Shown here in pieces: positions 1-11,902 of a stretch of 64,000 nt of DNA. Location of the stretch: the NCBI GenBank assembly GCA_963738305.1, contig CAVTVU010000003.1, positions 127,368 to 191,367 of the forward strand, read 5' to 3'. A program made the position numbers and the translations under genes. How positions within the stretch are numbered: the stretch's first letter is position 1; the number at the start of each line of letters is the position of its first letter. The notes beneath the pieces were generated by a model. The model searched no databases and had not been told where the DNA came from. It saw only the letters and a list, made by a program, of their open reading frames with translations. The DNA is from JBBRHQ01 sp963738305 (lineage in GTDB: Bacteria > Actinomycetota > Thermoleophilia > Solirubrobacterales > 70-9).

Positions 1-637
1 GCCCGTCTTTCATGACCGCGAGGCGGTCGCTCATCGTCAGCGCCTCCTCCTGGTCGTGGGTGACGTAGAGGAACGTGATGCCGACCTCCTGCTGGAGCGA
101 CTTGAGCTCGATCTGGAGGGCCTTGCGGAGCTTCGCATCGAGGGCGCCGAGCGGCTCGTCCAGAAGAAGCACGGCCGGGTTGAGGACGAGAGCGCGCGCT
201 AAGGCAACGCGCTGCTGCTGCCCGCCCGAGAGCTGGGACGACTTGCGACTCCCGTGGCCCGGAAGCTGGACGAGCTCGAGCGCCTTGCCGACGCGCTCGC
301 TGATCTCGGCTTTCGGCCGCTTCGCCCGCTTCAGCCCGTAGGCGATGTTGTCGTAGACGTTCAGGTGCGGGAAGAGCGCGTAGTTCTGGAACACGGTGTT
401 GACGTTGCGCTGGTGAGGCGGCGTGTAGGCAACGTCTGTGCCGTCGAGGAGGATCTCACCGGAAGTCGGTTGCTCGAAGCCGGCGATCATTCGCAGGGTG
501 GTCGTTTTACCGCAGCCGGAAGGCCCGAGGAGCGAGAAGAACTCACCGGCCGGGATGTGGAGATCGATGCCATCCACCGCGGTCAGCCCGGGGAACTGCT
601 TGGTCAGCTTGTCCAATTCGATTTCGCCGCGTGCCAT
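1..637 (-). CDS. potA: Spermidine/putrescine-type ABC transporter ATP-binding protein (partial at window start)
   Basis: This is the ATPase subunit energising polyamine-type uptake at the inner face of the membrane. Reading leftward from ATG at 637, the protein shows Walker A (GPSGCGKTTT, about residue 37), a Q-loop, the signature LSGGQQQRVALARAL, Walker B LLLDEPLGALDAKLR and the switch histidine in YVTHDQEEA. The ORF runs off the window, so the C-terminal regulatory domain is not visible. It is the last visible gene of tetR-potD-potB-potC-potA and starts 13 bp after potC. The family assignment is firm; the exact substrate (spermidine, putrescine or another polyamine) is inferred from the PotD-like partner. 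Confidence 0.93.
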   Translation of the reverse strand, partial: MARGEIELDKLTKQFPGLTAVDGIDLHIPAGEFFSLLGPSGCGKTTTLRMIAGFEQPTSGEILLDGTDVAYTPPHQRNVNTVFQNYALFPHLNVYDNIAYGLKRAKRPKAEISERVGKALELVQLPGHGSRKSSQLSGGQQQRVALARALVLNPAVLLLDEPLGALDAKLRKALQIELKSLQQEVGITFLYVTHDQEEALTMSDRLAVMKDG

Positions 638-650
638 TGGTCTCCCGAAA

Positions 651-1598
651 CTAGTTGAGGTTGAAGGCGCTGCCGAAGTCCTCCGCCGCTTTGCCCCTCT
701 GACGCTCTCCGCGGGTGAAGACGCGCCAGAGGAGGAAGCCGGCCGTGACAATGAGGAGGGTTGACACCATCATGATCGTTGCGATCGCGTTCACAGACGG
801 TAACGGCGCGGCGCGCGTCGCTGCGTAGATCTGGATCGGGACGGTGTCCGTGGGTCCGCCGCTTGACAGCCACTGGCTGATGACGAAGTCGTCGGCCGAG
901 ATGGCGAACACCACGGCGGCCGAGGCGACGATCGCCGGGGTGAGCAAGGGCAGGAGGACGCTCCTCAACGCGACGAACGGCGAGGCCCCGAGATCGGCGG
1001 CGGCCTCCTCGTACTGCCTGCCGATCGAGAACAGCCGACCGCGCACGATCACGACCACGAAGGAGATCGAGAAGGTCACGTGGCCGAGGATCTGGGCGAA
1101 CGTTCCGGTGTGAACGAAGGTGAAGATGTGGCTGAAGACGAGGAGGAGCGACACGCCCATGACGATCTCGGGCGTGACCAACGGAAAAAGCATGATGAAG
1201 TTGGAGGTGCCGGAGCCGCGACCGCGCCAGCGGGCGAGGCCGAGGGCGAGCAAAACCCCGATCGGGACAGCGATGAGAACGTCCGCCCCCGCCAGCTTGA
1301 AGCTCTGAACAAGAGAATGCCGAAGGGTCGGGTCGTGCCAGACCGAGTCCACTGGATCCCCCCAGTACCAGCGTGTCGAGAAGGAGTCGAAGACCGTGCG
1401 CGAGCGGGTCGCATTGAAGGAGAACTGCACCGCGATCAGCACCGGCACGATCGACCACACGATGTAGGCCCAGGTGACTGCCACCAGGAAGCGCGGCTTT
1501 CCCCATGGGTTGCGGAACCAGCCGCGCAAGCGGGTCGAGCTCGAGGGCTGCGGCCTCGCTCGCTGCGGCCTCGCTCGCTGCTCGGCAACGGCCGTCAT
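651..1598 (-). CDS. potC: Polyamine-type ABC transporter permease, PotC-like
   Basis: Second inner-membrane permease of the transporter, 315 aa. About six hydrophobic segments are visible, starting after an Arg/Pro-rich N-terminal tail of about 35 residues. The EAA loop that docks to the ATPase reads EEAAADLGASPFVALRSV at about residue 197. The start overlaps the end of potB by 4 bp, so translation is probably coupled. PotC rather than PotB is chosen by its order after potB and by the typical FVVVIVRGRL segment before the EAA loop. Substrate specificity cannot be read from the permease. Confidence 0.9.
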   Translation of the reverse strand: MTAVAEQRARPQRARPQPSSSTRLRGWFRNPWGKPRFLVAVTWAYIVWSIVPVLIAVQFSFNATRSRTVFDSFSTRWYWGDPVDSVWHDPTLRHSLVQSFKLAGADVLIAVPIGVLLALGLARWRGRGSGTSNFIMLFPLVTPEIVMGVSLLLVFSHIFTFVHTGTFAQILGHVTFSISFVVVIVRGRLFSIGRQYEEAAADLGASPFVALRSVLLPLLTPAIVASAAVVFAISADDFVISQWLSSGGPTDTVPIQIYAATRAAPLPSVNAIATIMMVSTLLIVTAGFLLWRVFTRGERQRGKAAEDFGSAFNLN

Positions 1599-2497
1599 AC
1601 CGCCCCCACCGTTCCGGCCTCGCGTTGGGCGCGATGGATGCTCCGCATGTAGTAGAGCATGAGGATCGTCAGGAAGGCGGCAAGCACGATCGTGAGCGCG
1701 GCGCCGATCGTCGGCTGCGGGCCGCCGTGGAAGTAGAGGTCGATCTGGTTGCCGATCAGCGACGTCGTCGGCGAGCCCGAGACGATGTTCGGCGTGTAGT
1801 AGTCGCCGAACATCGGTAGCGTGATCAGGACGGCGCCCCCCAGGATGCCGGTCTTCGAGAGCGGGAGGGTGACCGAGCGAAACGCGGTCCAGGGGCTCGC
1901 ACCGAGATCACGTGCCGCTTCCAGGTGGCTGCGGTCGATGCGATCGAGCGCGGCGAAGAGTGGCAGGATCAGGTACGGGATGTAGCCGTAGACGAGGGCG
2001 AGGATGACAGTCGAGGCGCTCCCGCCGAGCCAGTCCCGCGGCTGGCTGAGCACGTGGGTGAACGTCAGGAATTTGTTCACGTAGCCGTCCTCCTGCAGGA
2101 GATTCACCCAGGCGAGCATTCGCATCATGTAGCTGATCCAGAGGGGAAGGATGAGCAGGATGAGAATGAGGCCTTTCCACCGCCCCGCGTGCCGAGCCGT
2201 GTAGTAGGCGACCGGATACCCGATCAGCAGGCAGAGGGCCAGGGAGATGAGGACGTAGACGAGCGTCCTGACCTCGACGTCGAACCAGATTCCTCCCGGG
2301 GCGAGCCGACCGAGGACCTCGGTGAGCCAACCCACGTTCCATTCGAGCGGGTTCCAGATGGGAACCGGTTGGAAGAGGACCGGGTCGACCGTTCCAAACG
2401 CGACCCCGAGGACCGCATAGAACGGAACGATGAAGAGGAGGATCAGCCAGACGACGCCCGGGAGCGCGAGAGCGGGCCACAACCAGCGCCGGTACAC
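1595..2497 (-). CDS. potB: Polyamine-type ABC transporter permease, PotB-like
   Basis: First inner-membrane permease, 300 aa, with GTG start at 2497. It opens with a strong transmembrane segment (WLILLFIVPFYAVLGVAF) and carries the EAA-type loop LEAARDLGASPWTAFRSV at about residue 200. It lies 29 bp after the corrected end of potD and overlaps potC by 4 bp. Its size and the paired permease layout match PotB/PotC systems. The track-type alternative of a maltose or sulfate transporter is less likely because of the PotD-like binding protein. Confidence 0.9.
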   Translation of the reverse strand: MYRRWLWPALALPGVVWLILLFIVPFYAVLGVAFGTVDPVLFQPVPIWNPLEWNVGWLTEVLGRLAPGGIWFDVEVRTLVYVLISLALCLLIGYPVAYYTARHAGRWKGLILILLILPLWISYMMRMLAWVNLLQEDGYVNKFLTFTHVLSQPRDWLGGSASTVILALVYGYIPYLILPLFAALDRIDRSHLEAARDLGASPWTAFRSVTLPLSKTGILGGAVLITLPMFGDYYTPNIVSGSPTTSLIGNQIDLYFHGGPQPTIGAALTIVLAAFLTILMLYYMRSIHRAQREAGTVGAV

Positions 2498-2526
2498 GAC
2501 GCCCTAACGCTCGCGCCCCGGACCCG

Positions 2527-3823
2527 TCAACTCCCTCCTCCGGCGAGGAAGTTCGAGTAGCCGTCCTCCCAGAGCTGCTGCCCCTTGGACGTGAGCGTGC
2601 AGTACTGCAGCGAGTCGGGGCCGAGGTCGTCGTTCGTCAGAACGCTGTCCGCCAGGTTCTCGGGCACGACTCCCTTCTGCACCAGGGTGCTCGGGTCGAT
2701 CTCGTTCAGCGGGGGCTGATACCCGTTGAAGTTGACGAAGTTCGAATAGGCGACGCCGTTGTCGAGGAGGTAGTTGAGGAAGAGATGCGAGAGCACCGGC
2801 TTCTTCGTGGTCGAGGAGATCGCGAAGCAGTCGTTCTGCACCGGCACCTTGCCCTTTGGGTGCCTTCCAGAAGGCGAGGGCGCTCGCGGGCGTTCCCTTC
2901 GGCAGGTAGTAGATGTAGCCCGCGATCATGTCCCCCGACCACGCCTGGTTGAGCCAACTCGACCCCTCCGGGATCGTCTGGTACTGGAGGTCGTCCACCT
3001 TGATGTTGCAGATGCCGTAGAGCTGCTTGAGGTCGGACACCGCCTGGTTCACGAGCGTGGGATCTTCGGTGTTGATGTCCGTGATCCCCTTGCGCAGGAG
3101 CGCCATGCCGATCGTCTCCCGGTTCTCGGAGAGGAGCGCCACCTTGCCCTTGTACCGCTGGGACTCCCAGAAGATGTCCCACGGCTGCTCCATGCCGGCA
3201 ATGTCCTCTTTGACCTTGTCCGTCCGCCAGGCGATGCCGGTGGCGTAGACGGTGTAGGGAACGGTGTAGCGCGACTCGTCGTCGTAGAACGGGTCGACGA
3301 GCTGCGGCCAGATGTTCTTATTGAGGTTCGGGATGTAGTCGAGGTTGAGCGGCTTGATCAGCTTGCCGGCAACGCCGATATCGAGCATGTCCGGCGTGAT
3401 ATCCATCACGTCGGGCGTGACCGCTCCGGAGGCGAGCCGCTGGAGTCCGGAGTTGACGTTGTCGAACGGCGTGTACTGGACGTCGACGTCGTACTTGGCC
3501 CCGAACTCCGTGAGGACCTTCTTGTAGAGGTAGGAGGGATAGTTGTAGACGGTGAACGTCCCGCCTGTCTCCGGCGCGAGCCCCGACTTGATGGGATCCT
3601 CCCAACGCGGCAGGGTCACGCGCCTGTCGGGCCTCGCGAGCGGCAGGCCTCCTGGCCCGAGGAGTTCGCCGCTCTTGCCGGTGCTCTCGGGGACGTTGGT
3701 CGAGTTGCCGCAGGCGGCGAGCAGGGGGCCGGCACCGGAGAGGGCCACGGCGGTACCTGCGCCTCGTAGCAGGAAACTGCGCCTGCTCAGGGAATTCGGC
3801 CGTTCCTTCGGGTGGTGCGTCAT
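2527..3823 (-). CDS. potD: Extracellular polyamine-binding protein PotD-like, with one frameshift
   Basis: Substrate-binding lipoprotein of the transporter. The N-terminus has a twin-arginine-like stretch (SRRSFLLRGAG) followed by a lipobox ending LLAACG, so it is probably Tat-exported and lipid-anchored. The body shows PotD features: YNYPSYLYKKVL, DVMDITPDMLDIG, TVYATGIAWRTDKV and YIYYLPKGTPAS. After KAPKG the frame breaks near 2851; the neighbouring frame continues at once with VPVQNDCFAISSTTKKPVL and runs to a stop at 2527, giving a full-length family C-terminus. One extra base (a C in the coding strand) explains the break. The start ATG overlaps the tetR stop by 4 bp. I read this as a sequence error in an intact gene, though true decay cannot be excluded. 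Confidence 0.85.
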
Positions 3824-4518
3824 CCGAGTTCCCTCCTGAGTTCGGTGTCTGCGAGGTGGGGCACGGTCTCGCGGACAGCGTATTTTGCCGCCCCCGATCC
3901 ATTTCCCGCCGCGGTCACGTATGCCGCCGCCCCCAACTCACAGTCGAGGAGCGATTCGGCCATCTCGAGCGCACAGCGAAGCATCCGCTCGCCAGTTACA
4001 TCAGGGTCATGCAGCGTCGCCTGGACGGCGAGTCCGTCGAGGAGCGAGCTGAGCAGCAGAGCCACCTCGTCGGCATCGGCGTCACCGAACTCACCCGCCC
4101 CCTGCCCGGCGCGGATCACGGCCGCGATCTCCTCGCGCCAGCGGTTGTCCAGTCGCTGACGAGCTTGTCGCGACGCGGGATCACGAAGAGCGCGGGCCCA
4201 AAGCTCGATCCACAGGGTCCAGTCGTACTCCTCGGCTGAAGCCTCGATCATGAACCGCAACTGGTCGCGCGGACGCTCCAACAGATGAATGCGCTCGCGC
4301 ATCTCGACGTAGAAGCGCTCCTCGTCGACCGTCAGCGCCTCGGCGAGCAATTCGTCCTTCGACCGGAACCAATAGAGCACCGCCGGCGGGCTGGTGCCCG
4401 CTCGTTCGGCGACATCCGCGATCCGCGTCTTGACGAGCCCACGCTCGGCGATCACCTCGGCCGCTGCGGCGAGGATTTGGGGTCGCCTGACGTGATCGAT
4501 CTGGGGCCGAGGGCTCAC
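3820..4518 (-). CDS. TetR-family regulator, first gene of the polyamine transporter operon
   Basis: Predicted 232-aa repressor. The helix-turn-helix is at the N-terminus: RRPQILAAAAEVIAERG, then TRIADVAERAGTSPPAVLYW. The C-terminal part (WTLWIELWARALRDP) is typical of TetR ligand domains of the BetI/PsrA-like type. GTG at 4518 is chosen because an earlier ATG at 4614 would translate the operator repeats. Its stop overlaps the potD start, so it is co-transcribed with the transporter. The palindrome at 4565-4582 is its likely site, suggesting autorepression of the whole operon; the inducer is unknown. Confidence 0.85.
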   Translation of the reverse strand: MSPRPQIDHVRRPQILAAAAEVIAERGLVKTRIADVAERAGTSPPAVLYWFRSKDELLAEALTVDEERFYVEMRERIHLLERPRDQLRFMIEASAEEYDWTLWIELWARALRDPASRQARQRLDNRWREEIAAVIRAGQGAGEFGDADADEVALLLSSLLDGLAVQATLHDPDVTGERMLRCALEMAESLLDCELGAAAYVTAAGNGSGAAKYAVRETVPHLADTELRRELG

Positions 4519-4532
4519 CTCGCGAGTCGCTC

Positions 4533-4582
4533 CTCTCCTTGAAAGCTGAACGCTCTCCTTGAAAGCTGAACGGCGGTTCAGC
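4533..4582. promoter_or_regulatory. Probable TetR operator: 20-bp tandem repeat plus palindrome
   Basis: CTCTCCTTGAAAGCTGAACG occurs at 4533-4552 and again immediately at 4553-4572. The second copy runs into the perfect inverted repeat GCTGAAC-GGCG-GTTCAGC (4565-4582). The site sits just upstream of the tetR start at 4518. Repeat and palindrome are seen directly; TetR binding is inferred. The duplicated half-site could allow two dimers to bind. Confidence 0.65.
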
Positions 4583-4666
4583 CTATGCGGTGAGCGCCGC
4601 GGGATCAACCCCAATACGCGCCGGGCGCTTGGCTGGGAGCGGGCGCGCGTTCTCCGGGTCCCGGGG

Positions 4667-5368
4667 TCAGCCCTTACCCAGCTCGACCCGCTCGGCGCTC
4701 TCCCCCCGCCCGACGATCACCTCGCTGACCATCGCCGGCGGGAAGAGGCCGTGGGCGGCGACGCCGGGGTCGGCGTCGAGCCAGGCGGCCAGGGACGGCA
4801 GGTTCGCCGTGCCGCCGCGGTAGTCGGCGATCAGGCCGCCGTCAGGGCTCGGCGGCACGTCGCGCAGCTGCACATCGCCGAGCCGGGCCAGGGTCGAGGG
4901 CAGGCCGAAGGCGAACAGCTCCAGCGGCACCGGCGGCCTCAGCCCCTCGGTCGGCTTGCTCGAATCGGCGATCACCACGAAGCGCTCGGCCGCGCCGGCC
5001 ACGATCTTCTCGCGCAGGTGCGCCCCGCCGCCGCCCTTGACCAGCCACCCGTCCGGGGTCACCTGGTCGGCGCCGTCGATCGCGATGTCGAGGTGCGCGA
5101 GGCGGTCGAAGCTCTCGACCTCGATTCCCAGATCCCGGGCCGCCTCCTCGGTCGCCGGCGAGGTGGCGACGCAGCGGATTCCCTTCAGCTCCCGCTCGGC
5201 CAGGGCCGGCAGGAGGTGGGCGACGGTCGAGCCGGTGCCGAGGCCGACCGTCATCGCGTCGGCCACCAGTTCCGCCGCGGCCCGCGCTGCAACCTGCTTC
5301 TCCCTCTCGGCTGGGCTCAGCTCCGGCAAACCGCCCGGGACTGTATGGGGCGGGGGAGTCGAGAGCAC
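4667..5368 (-). CDS. rpiA: Ribose-5-phosphate isomerase A
   Basis: Interconverts ribose 5-phosphate and ribulose 5-phosphate in the non-oxidative pentose phosphate pathway. The 233-aa protein has the family motifs GLGTGSTVAH (phosphate loop), IDGADQV and KGGGGAHLREKI, including the Asp and Lys used in catalysis. GTG at 5368 is selected; the same frame stays open far upstream through the antisense of tkt, which is a shadow. It diverges from tkt with a 33-bp gap, so the two share a promoter region, which fits co-regulation of one pathway. Confidence 0.93.
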   Translation of the reverse strand: MLSTPPPHTVPGGLPELSPAEREKQVAARAAAELVADAMTVGLGTGSTVAHLLPALAERELKGIRCVATSPATEEAARDLGIEVESFDRLAHLDIAIDGADQVTPDGWLVKGGGGAHLREKIVAGAAERFVVIADSSKPTEGLRPPVPLELFAFGLPSTLARLGDVQLRDVPPSPDGGLIADYRGGTANLPSLAAWLDADPGVAAHGLFPPAMVSEVIVGRGESAERVELGKG

Positions 5369-5401
5369 GGCAGCCGCCACGGGTAGGATCGTGGGAGAGC
5401 G

Positions 5402-7455
<2,054 letters not shown>

Positions 7456-7459
<4 letters not shown>

Positions 7460-8523
7460 GCGACTCGACCCGCAACCTGCACGACCTGGGCCAGAGCCTC
7501 TGGGTGGACAACATCACCCGCTCGATGCTGTCCGACGGGACGCTCCAGGGCTACATCGACGACTTCAACCTGACCGGGCTGACCTCCAACCCGACGATCT
7601 TCGACAAGGCGATCAGCGAGGGCGAGGCCTACGACGAGCAGATCGAGGCCTCCACCGCGCCGACCACCGAGGAGCGCTTCTTCGAGCTGGCGATCGCCGA
7701 CCTGACCGAGGCGGCGGAGATGTTCGCGCCTATCCACGCCCGCACCGACGGCGTCGACGGCTACGTCTCCCTGGAGGTCTCGCCGCTGCTGGCCGACGAC
7801 ACCGAGGCGACCACCCAGCAGGCGGCGAAGCTCCACGCCCAGGCCGGGCGCGACAACATCTACATCAAGATCCCCGGGACGCCGGCCGGCCTGAAGTCGA
7901 TCGAGGACTCGATCTACGCGGGGATCCCGGTCAACGTCACCCTGCTGTTCTCCGGCGATCAGTTCCTGGCGGCGGCCGACGCCTACCTGAAGGGGATCGA
8001 GCGACGGGTCGCGGAGGGGCTGAACCCGGCGTGCCCTCGGTCGCCTCGCTGTTCATGAGCCGCTGGGACGTCAAGGTGGCCGAGCGCTCGCCCGTCGAGC
8101 TGTACGGGAAGCTGGGGATCGCGATCGGCAAGGCCGCCTACCGCAGCTACCGCGAGCTGCTCGACTCGGCGCGCATGCAGCGGCTCCAGAACGAGGGCGC
8201 CCGGCCCCAGCGGCTGCTCTGGGCGAGCACCGGCACCAAGGACGAGGCCCTCTCCGACGTCCTCTACATCGAGGGCCTCGCCTCGCCGCTGACCGTCAAC
8301 ACGATGCCGGAGAAGACGCTGAAGGCCTTCGCCGACCACGGCACGGTGCGGCGAGCCGCTTCCCGCCGACGGCGGCGACGCCGAGGAGGTCCTGGAGGCC
8401 CACCGCGAGGCCGGGATGGAGCCCGACGAGCTGGCCGAGCAGCTCCAGGAGGAGGGCAAGGAGGCCTTCGTCGACTCCTGGAAGGACCTGCTCGCCTCGA
8501 TCGAGCGCCAGAAGGTCGCGTAG
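7456..8523 (+). CDS. tal: Transaldolase, with two compensating frameshifts
   Basis: Transfers a dihydroxyacetone unit between sugar phosphates; together with tkt it completes the non-oxidative pentose phosphate pathway. Visible are LTSNPTIFDKAI, YVSLEVSP, IYIKIPGTPAGL (Schiff-base lysine) and PVNVTLLFS. The frame breaks at about 8031, where one G missing from GCGGTG restores LNPAVPSVASLFMSRWD. It then breaks back near 8345, before GEPLPADGGDAEEVLE. Reading through both gives about 356 aa, the usual length for the long actinobacterial form. Conservation on both sides suggests sequence errors rather than a dead gene. Confidence 0.9.
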
Positions 8524-8527
8524 CGCG

Positions 8528-10154
8528 GTGAGCGCGCTCCGCGAGGGGGCGGCCTGGAGCGCCCTCGAGTCGCATCACCGCGAGGTCTCCGAGCTGCACC
8601 TGCGCGATCTCTTCGCGCAGGACCCCCAGCGCGGCGAGGCGATGACCGCCGAGGCGGCGGGGCTGTTCCTCGACTACTCGAAGAACCGGATCACCGCCGA
8701 GACGGTTGGGCTGCTGGCGGCGCTCGCGGAGGAGCGGGGGATGCCGGCGCGCCGCGAGGCGATGTTCGCCGGAGAGCGGATCAACGTCTCCGAGGACCGC
8801 TCCGTCCTGCACGTGGCTCTGCGGATGCCTCGCGGGCGCTCGCTGATCGTCGAGGGCACGGACGTCGTCAAGGAGGTCCATGAGGTGCTCGACCGGATGG
8901 GCTCCTTCTGCGATCGGGTCCGCTCGGGCGAGTGGAAGGGGCACACCGGGAAGCGGATCCGCAACGTCATAAACATCGGCATCGGCGGCTCCGACCTCGG
9001 CCCGGTGATGGCCTATGAGGCGCTGCGCCACTACAGCCGCCGCGAGATGACCTTCCGCTTCGTCTCCAACGTCGACGGCACCGACTTCGCCGAGTCCACC
9101 CTCGATCTCGACCCGGCCGAGACCCTGTTCATCGTCTCCTCGAAGACCTTCACCACCCTGGAGACGATGACCAACGCCCACACCGCGCGTGAATGGGCGC
9201 TGGACGGGCCTGGGCGGGGACGAGGAGGCGATCGCCCGCCACTTCGTCGCGGTCTCGACCAACGCCGAGGGGGTCTCCGAGTTCGGGATCGACATCGACA
9301 ACATGTTCGGCTTCTGGGAGTGGGTCGGCGGGCGCTACTCGATGGACTCGGCGATCGGGCTCTCGACCATGCTGGCGATCGGCCCCGAGGCCTTCGCCGA
9401 GATGCTGGACGGCTTCCACGCGATCGACGAGCACTTCCGCGAGGCGCCGCTGGAGGAAACCTGCCGGCCCTGCTCGGGATGCTCGCGGTCTGGTACGGGG
9501 AGCTCTTCGGCGCGCAGACGGTCGCCGTGCTGCCGTACGACCAGTACCTGCACCGCTTCCCTGCCTACCTCCAGCAGCTCACGATGGAGTCCAACGGCAA
9601 GCACGTCACCCTCGAGGGCGACCGGGTCGACTACCAGACCGGGGCCGTCTACTGGGGGGAGCCGGGCACCAACGGCCAGCACTCCTTCTACCAGCTGATC
9701 CACCAGGGCACGGAGCTGATCCCCTGCGACTTCATCGGCTTCATGCGCTCGCTGAACCCACTCGGCGAGCACCACGACCTGCTGGTCTCCAACGTCTTCG
9801 CCCAGACCGAGGCGCTCGCCTTCGGCAAGACGCCCGAGCAGGCTCGCCGCGGAGGGAACGCCGGACTGGCTGGTCCCGCACCGCACCTTCGACGGCAACC
9901 GCCCGACCAACACGATCCTCGCGGAGCGGCTGACCCCGGCGACCCTCGGGCACCTGGTGGCCCTCTACGAGCACAGCGTCTTCACCCAGGGGGCGATTTT
10001 GGGGATCGACTCCTTCGACCAGTGGGGGGTGGAGCTGGGTAAGGCGCTGGCCAAGGCGATCATCCCCGAGCTGCAGGGCACCGGAGAGCTGAGCCACGAC
10101 AGCTCCACCAACGCGCTGATCCGTCGCTACCGGGCGGCAAGATCGGCTAGCTGA
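8528..10154 (+). CDS. pgi: Glucose-6-phosphate isomerase, with three frameshifts
   Basis: Interconverts glucose 6-phosphate and fructose 6-phosphate, joining glycolysis to the pentose phosphate pathway. Family signatures are present: NIGIGGSDLGPVMAYEAL, FVSNVDGTDF, SSKTFTTLETMTNA, GGRYSMDSAIGLS, LPYDQYLHRFPAYLQQLTME and, after the last break, YEHSVFTQGAILGIDSFDQW. The frame changes near 9210 (+1), 9465 (-1) and 9846 (+1), yet the combined translation is about 540 aa with every motif. It starts at GTG 8528, 4 bp after tal. Single-base indels in an otherwise perfect core enzyme suggest base-calling or assembly errors. Confidence 0.88.
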
Positions 10155-10160
10155 GGGCCC

Positions 10161-10856
10161 GTGATCCGCGTCGCGGTAGTCGGGCACGTGGAGTGGGGCG
10201 AATTCGCCCGGGTTGAGCGCGTGCCGGCGCCGAACGAAGGCTTGGGGCGCTGGGGGTTGACGTGAAGGCAACGACCCGTGGCGAGCCACAGCGTCGAGCG
10301 TTCGTCCACGTTGACGCAGAGGCCGAGCGCACGATAACCACGATCGGCGAGCGCCTCGAGCCGCGTGGGGATGACCCGCTTCCGTGGGCCGAGCTCGAAC
10401 GCGCCGACGCCGTCTATTTCACGGCTGGAGATCCCGGCGCACTGAGGGCGGCCCGAGCGGCGGGCAAGCTGGTCGCCACGGTACGTGCCGAGGCGATGAG
10501 GGGGGCCGGAGTTCAGCTCGACGCGCTGGTCTCGAGCGCCAGCGATGAGGGCGAGAGATACCGGCCCGGCGACATCGATCCATCACCTCTGCTTGTTTTT
10601 CGCACGGCCGGGGCCTCCGGAGGCCGGGTGACCGGGGTTGACGGAGGAATCCAGCAATGGGGGGCGGCGCCTCTCCCGGGTCCCCGCGTGGACAGCTACG
10701 GGGCAGGGGACTCTTTTGCCGCCGGACTCACATACGGTCTGGCCGCCGGCGGGTCACCCGCCGGCGGCCACTCTGGGAGCGCGCTGCGGGGCCGCCTGCC
10801 TGACGGGGCGAGGACCATACGAAAAACAACGCAGCCTGTCGGCGCCTCAGCGATGA
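10161..10856 (+). pseudogene. PfkB-family sugar kinase remnant with internal deletion
   Basis: The first 34 residues (GTG 10161, VAVVGHVEWGEFARVERVP) match the start of PfkB/ribokinase-type kinases but soon stop. Homology resumes in another frame from about 10270 with QRRAFVHVDAEAERTITTI and DAVYFTAGDPGALRAARAA, and reaches the catalytic motif YGAGDSFAAGLTYGL at about 10705. The roughly 60 residues that normally carry the substrate-binding glycine-rich segment are absent, and the C-terminus shifts frame again (CGAACLTGRGPYE in a third frame). Unlike pgi and tal, sequence is missing, so this is a genuine pseudogene or a deletion in the assembly. Confidence 0.72.
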
Positions 10857-10863
10857 TGTGGGG

Positions 10864-11823
10864 ATGAGCAACCCGAGGGAATCGGAGCCCCGCACATCGG
10901 GGGTCGAGACGACCTCCGAAGAGTTCAGGGTGCTGTTCGAGGCCGTCTGCAATTGGGGACGCTGGGGGGATGAGGACGAGCGGGGCGCGCTCAACTTCCT
11001 CACCCCCGACCGGGTCCTGGCGGCAACCGGGCTGGTCAGCAGCGGCGAGACCGTCACCCTCAGCCTCCCTCTCAACACCCACCTGGGGATCGATAATCCT
11101 GTTCCGGCCGAGCACCGGATGACGATGCTTGGTGACGTCCAGATTGGCTCCGGGACGATGCGTTTCGCCAAGGACTACATCGGCGTCGATTACCACAACG
11201 AGTCGCACAGCCACATCGATGCGCTCTGCCACGTAGCCTTCGACGGCGCCCTCTACAACGGCAGGCCGACCTCTTCGCTCACAGTGGACGGCGCCACCGC
11301 GGACGCGATCGGCGTTCTCGAGAACGGCCTCGTCGGGCGAGGCGTACTCCTCGACGTTCCCCGGCTGCGCGGGGTCCCCTGGCTCGAGCCGGGCGAGCAT
11401 GTTCACCCCGAGGACCTGGAGGGCTGCGAGCGCGACCAGGGGGTGGCCGTGGCCGGGGGCGACATCCTCCTGGTCCGGGTCGGGCACGAACGGCGCCATG
11501 CCGAGCTCGGCCCGTGGGAGATGGCCAATGCAAAGGCGGGCCTTCACCCGAATTGCGCGCGGTTCCTCGCCGACCGGGGCGTGGCGGTGCTCGGCTCCGA
11601 CGGCAACAACGACACCGCGCCGAGCACCACCGAGGGGATCGACTTCCCGATCCACGTCCTCGCGCTGAACGCGATGGGGGTCCATCTGCTCGACTATCTG
11701 CAGTTCGAAGATCTGGTCCCGATTTGCGAGCGGACCGGGCGCTGGGAGTTCCTCTTCTCGGCGGCGCCGCTGCGGGTCAGCGGCGGTACGGGATCGCCAC
11801 TCAACCCGATCGCGATCTTCTGA
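10864..11823 (+). CDS. Cyclase-family (kynurenine formamidase-like) metal-dependent hydrolase
   Basis: A 319-aa member of the cyclase family (PF04199), whose members hydrolyse amides or lactones at a metal centre. The family metal motif is visible as NESHSHIDALCHVAF at about residue 120, and LGSDGNNDTAPS lies in the C-terminal half. The N-terminal NWGRWGDEDERGALNFLTP is typical of the long actinobacterial subgroup. The substrate is unknown. It stands between the pfkB remnant and zwf and is not overlapped with either, so it may be transcribed alone. Confidence 0.85.
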   Translation: MSNPRESEPRTSGVETTSEEFRVLFEAVCNWGRWGDEDERGALNFLTPDRVLAATGLVSSGETVTLSLPLNTHLGIDNPVPAEHRMTMLGDVQIGSGTMRFAKDYIGVDYHNESHSHIDALCHVAFDGALYNGRPTSSLTVDGATADAIGVLENGLVGRGVLLDVPRLRGVPWLEPGEHVHPEDLEGCERDQGVAVAGGDILLVRVGHERRHAELGPWEMANAKAGLHPNCARFLADRGVAVLGSDGNNDTAPSTTEGIDFPIHVLALNAMGVHLLDYLQFEDLVPICERTGRWEFLFSAAPLRVSGGTGSPLNPIAIF

Positions 11824-11902
11824 GCACCAGGTAGGGATGATGTCGGGGGAGTTCCGCGGGCGATAGTCTGCTCGACGTCAGCGCCCCCAGCAGGCCCGAA
11901 CG

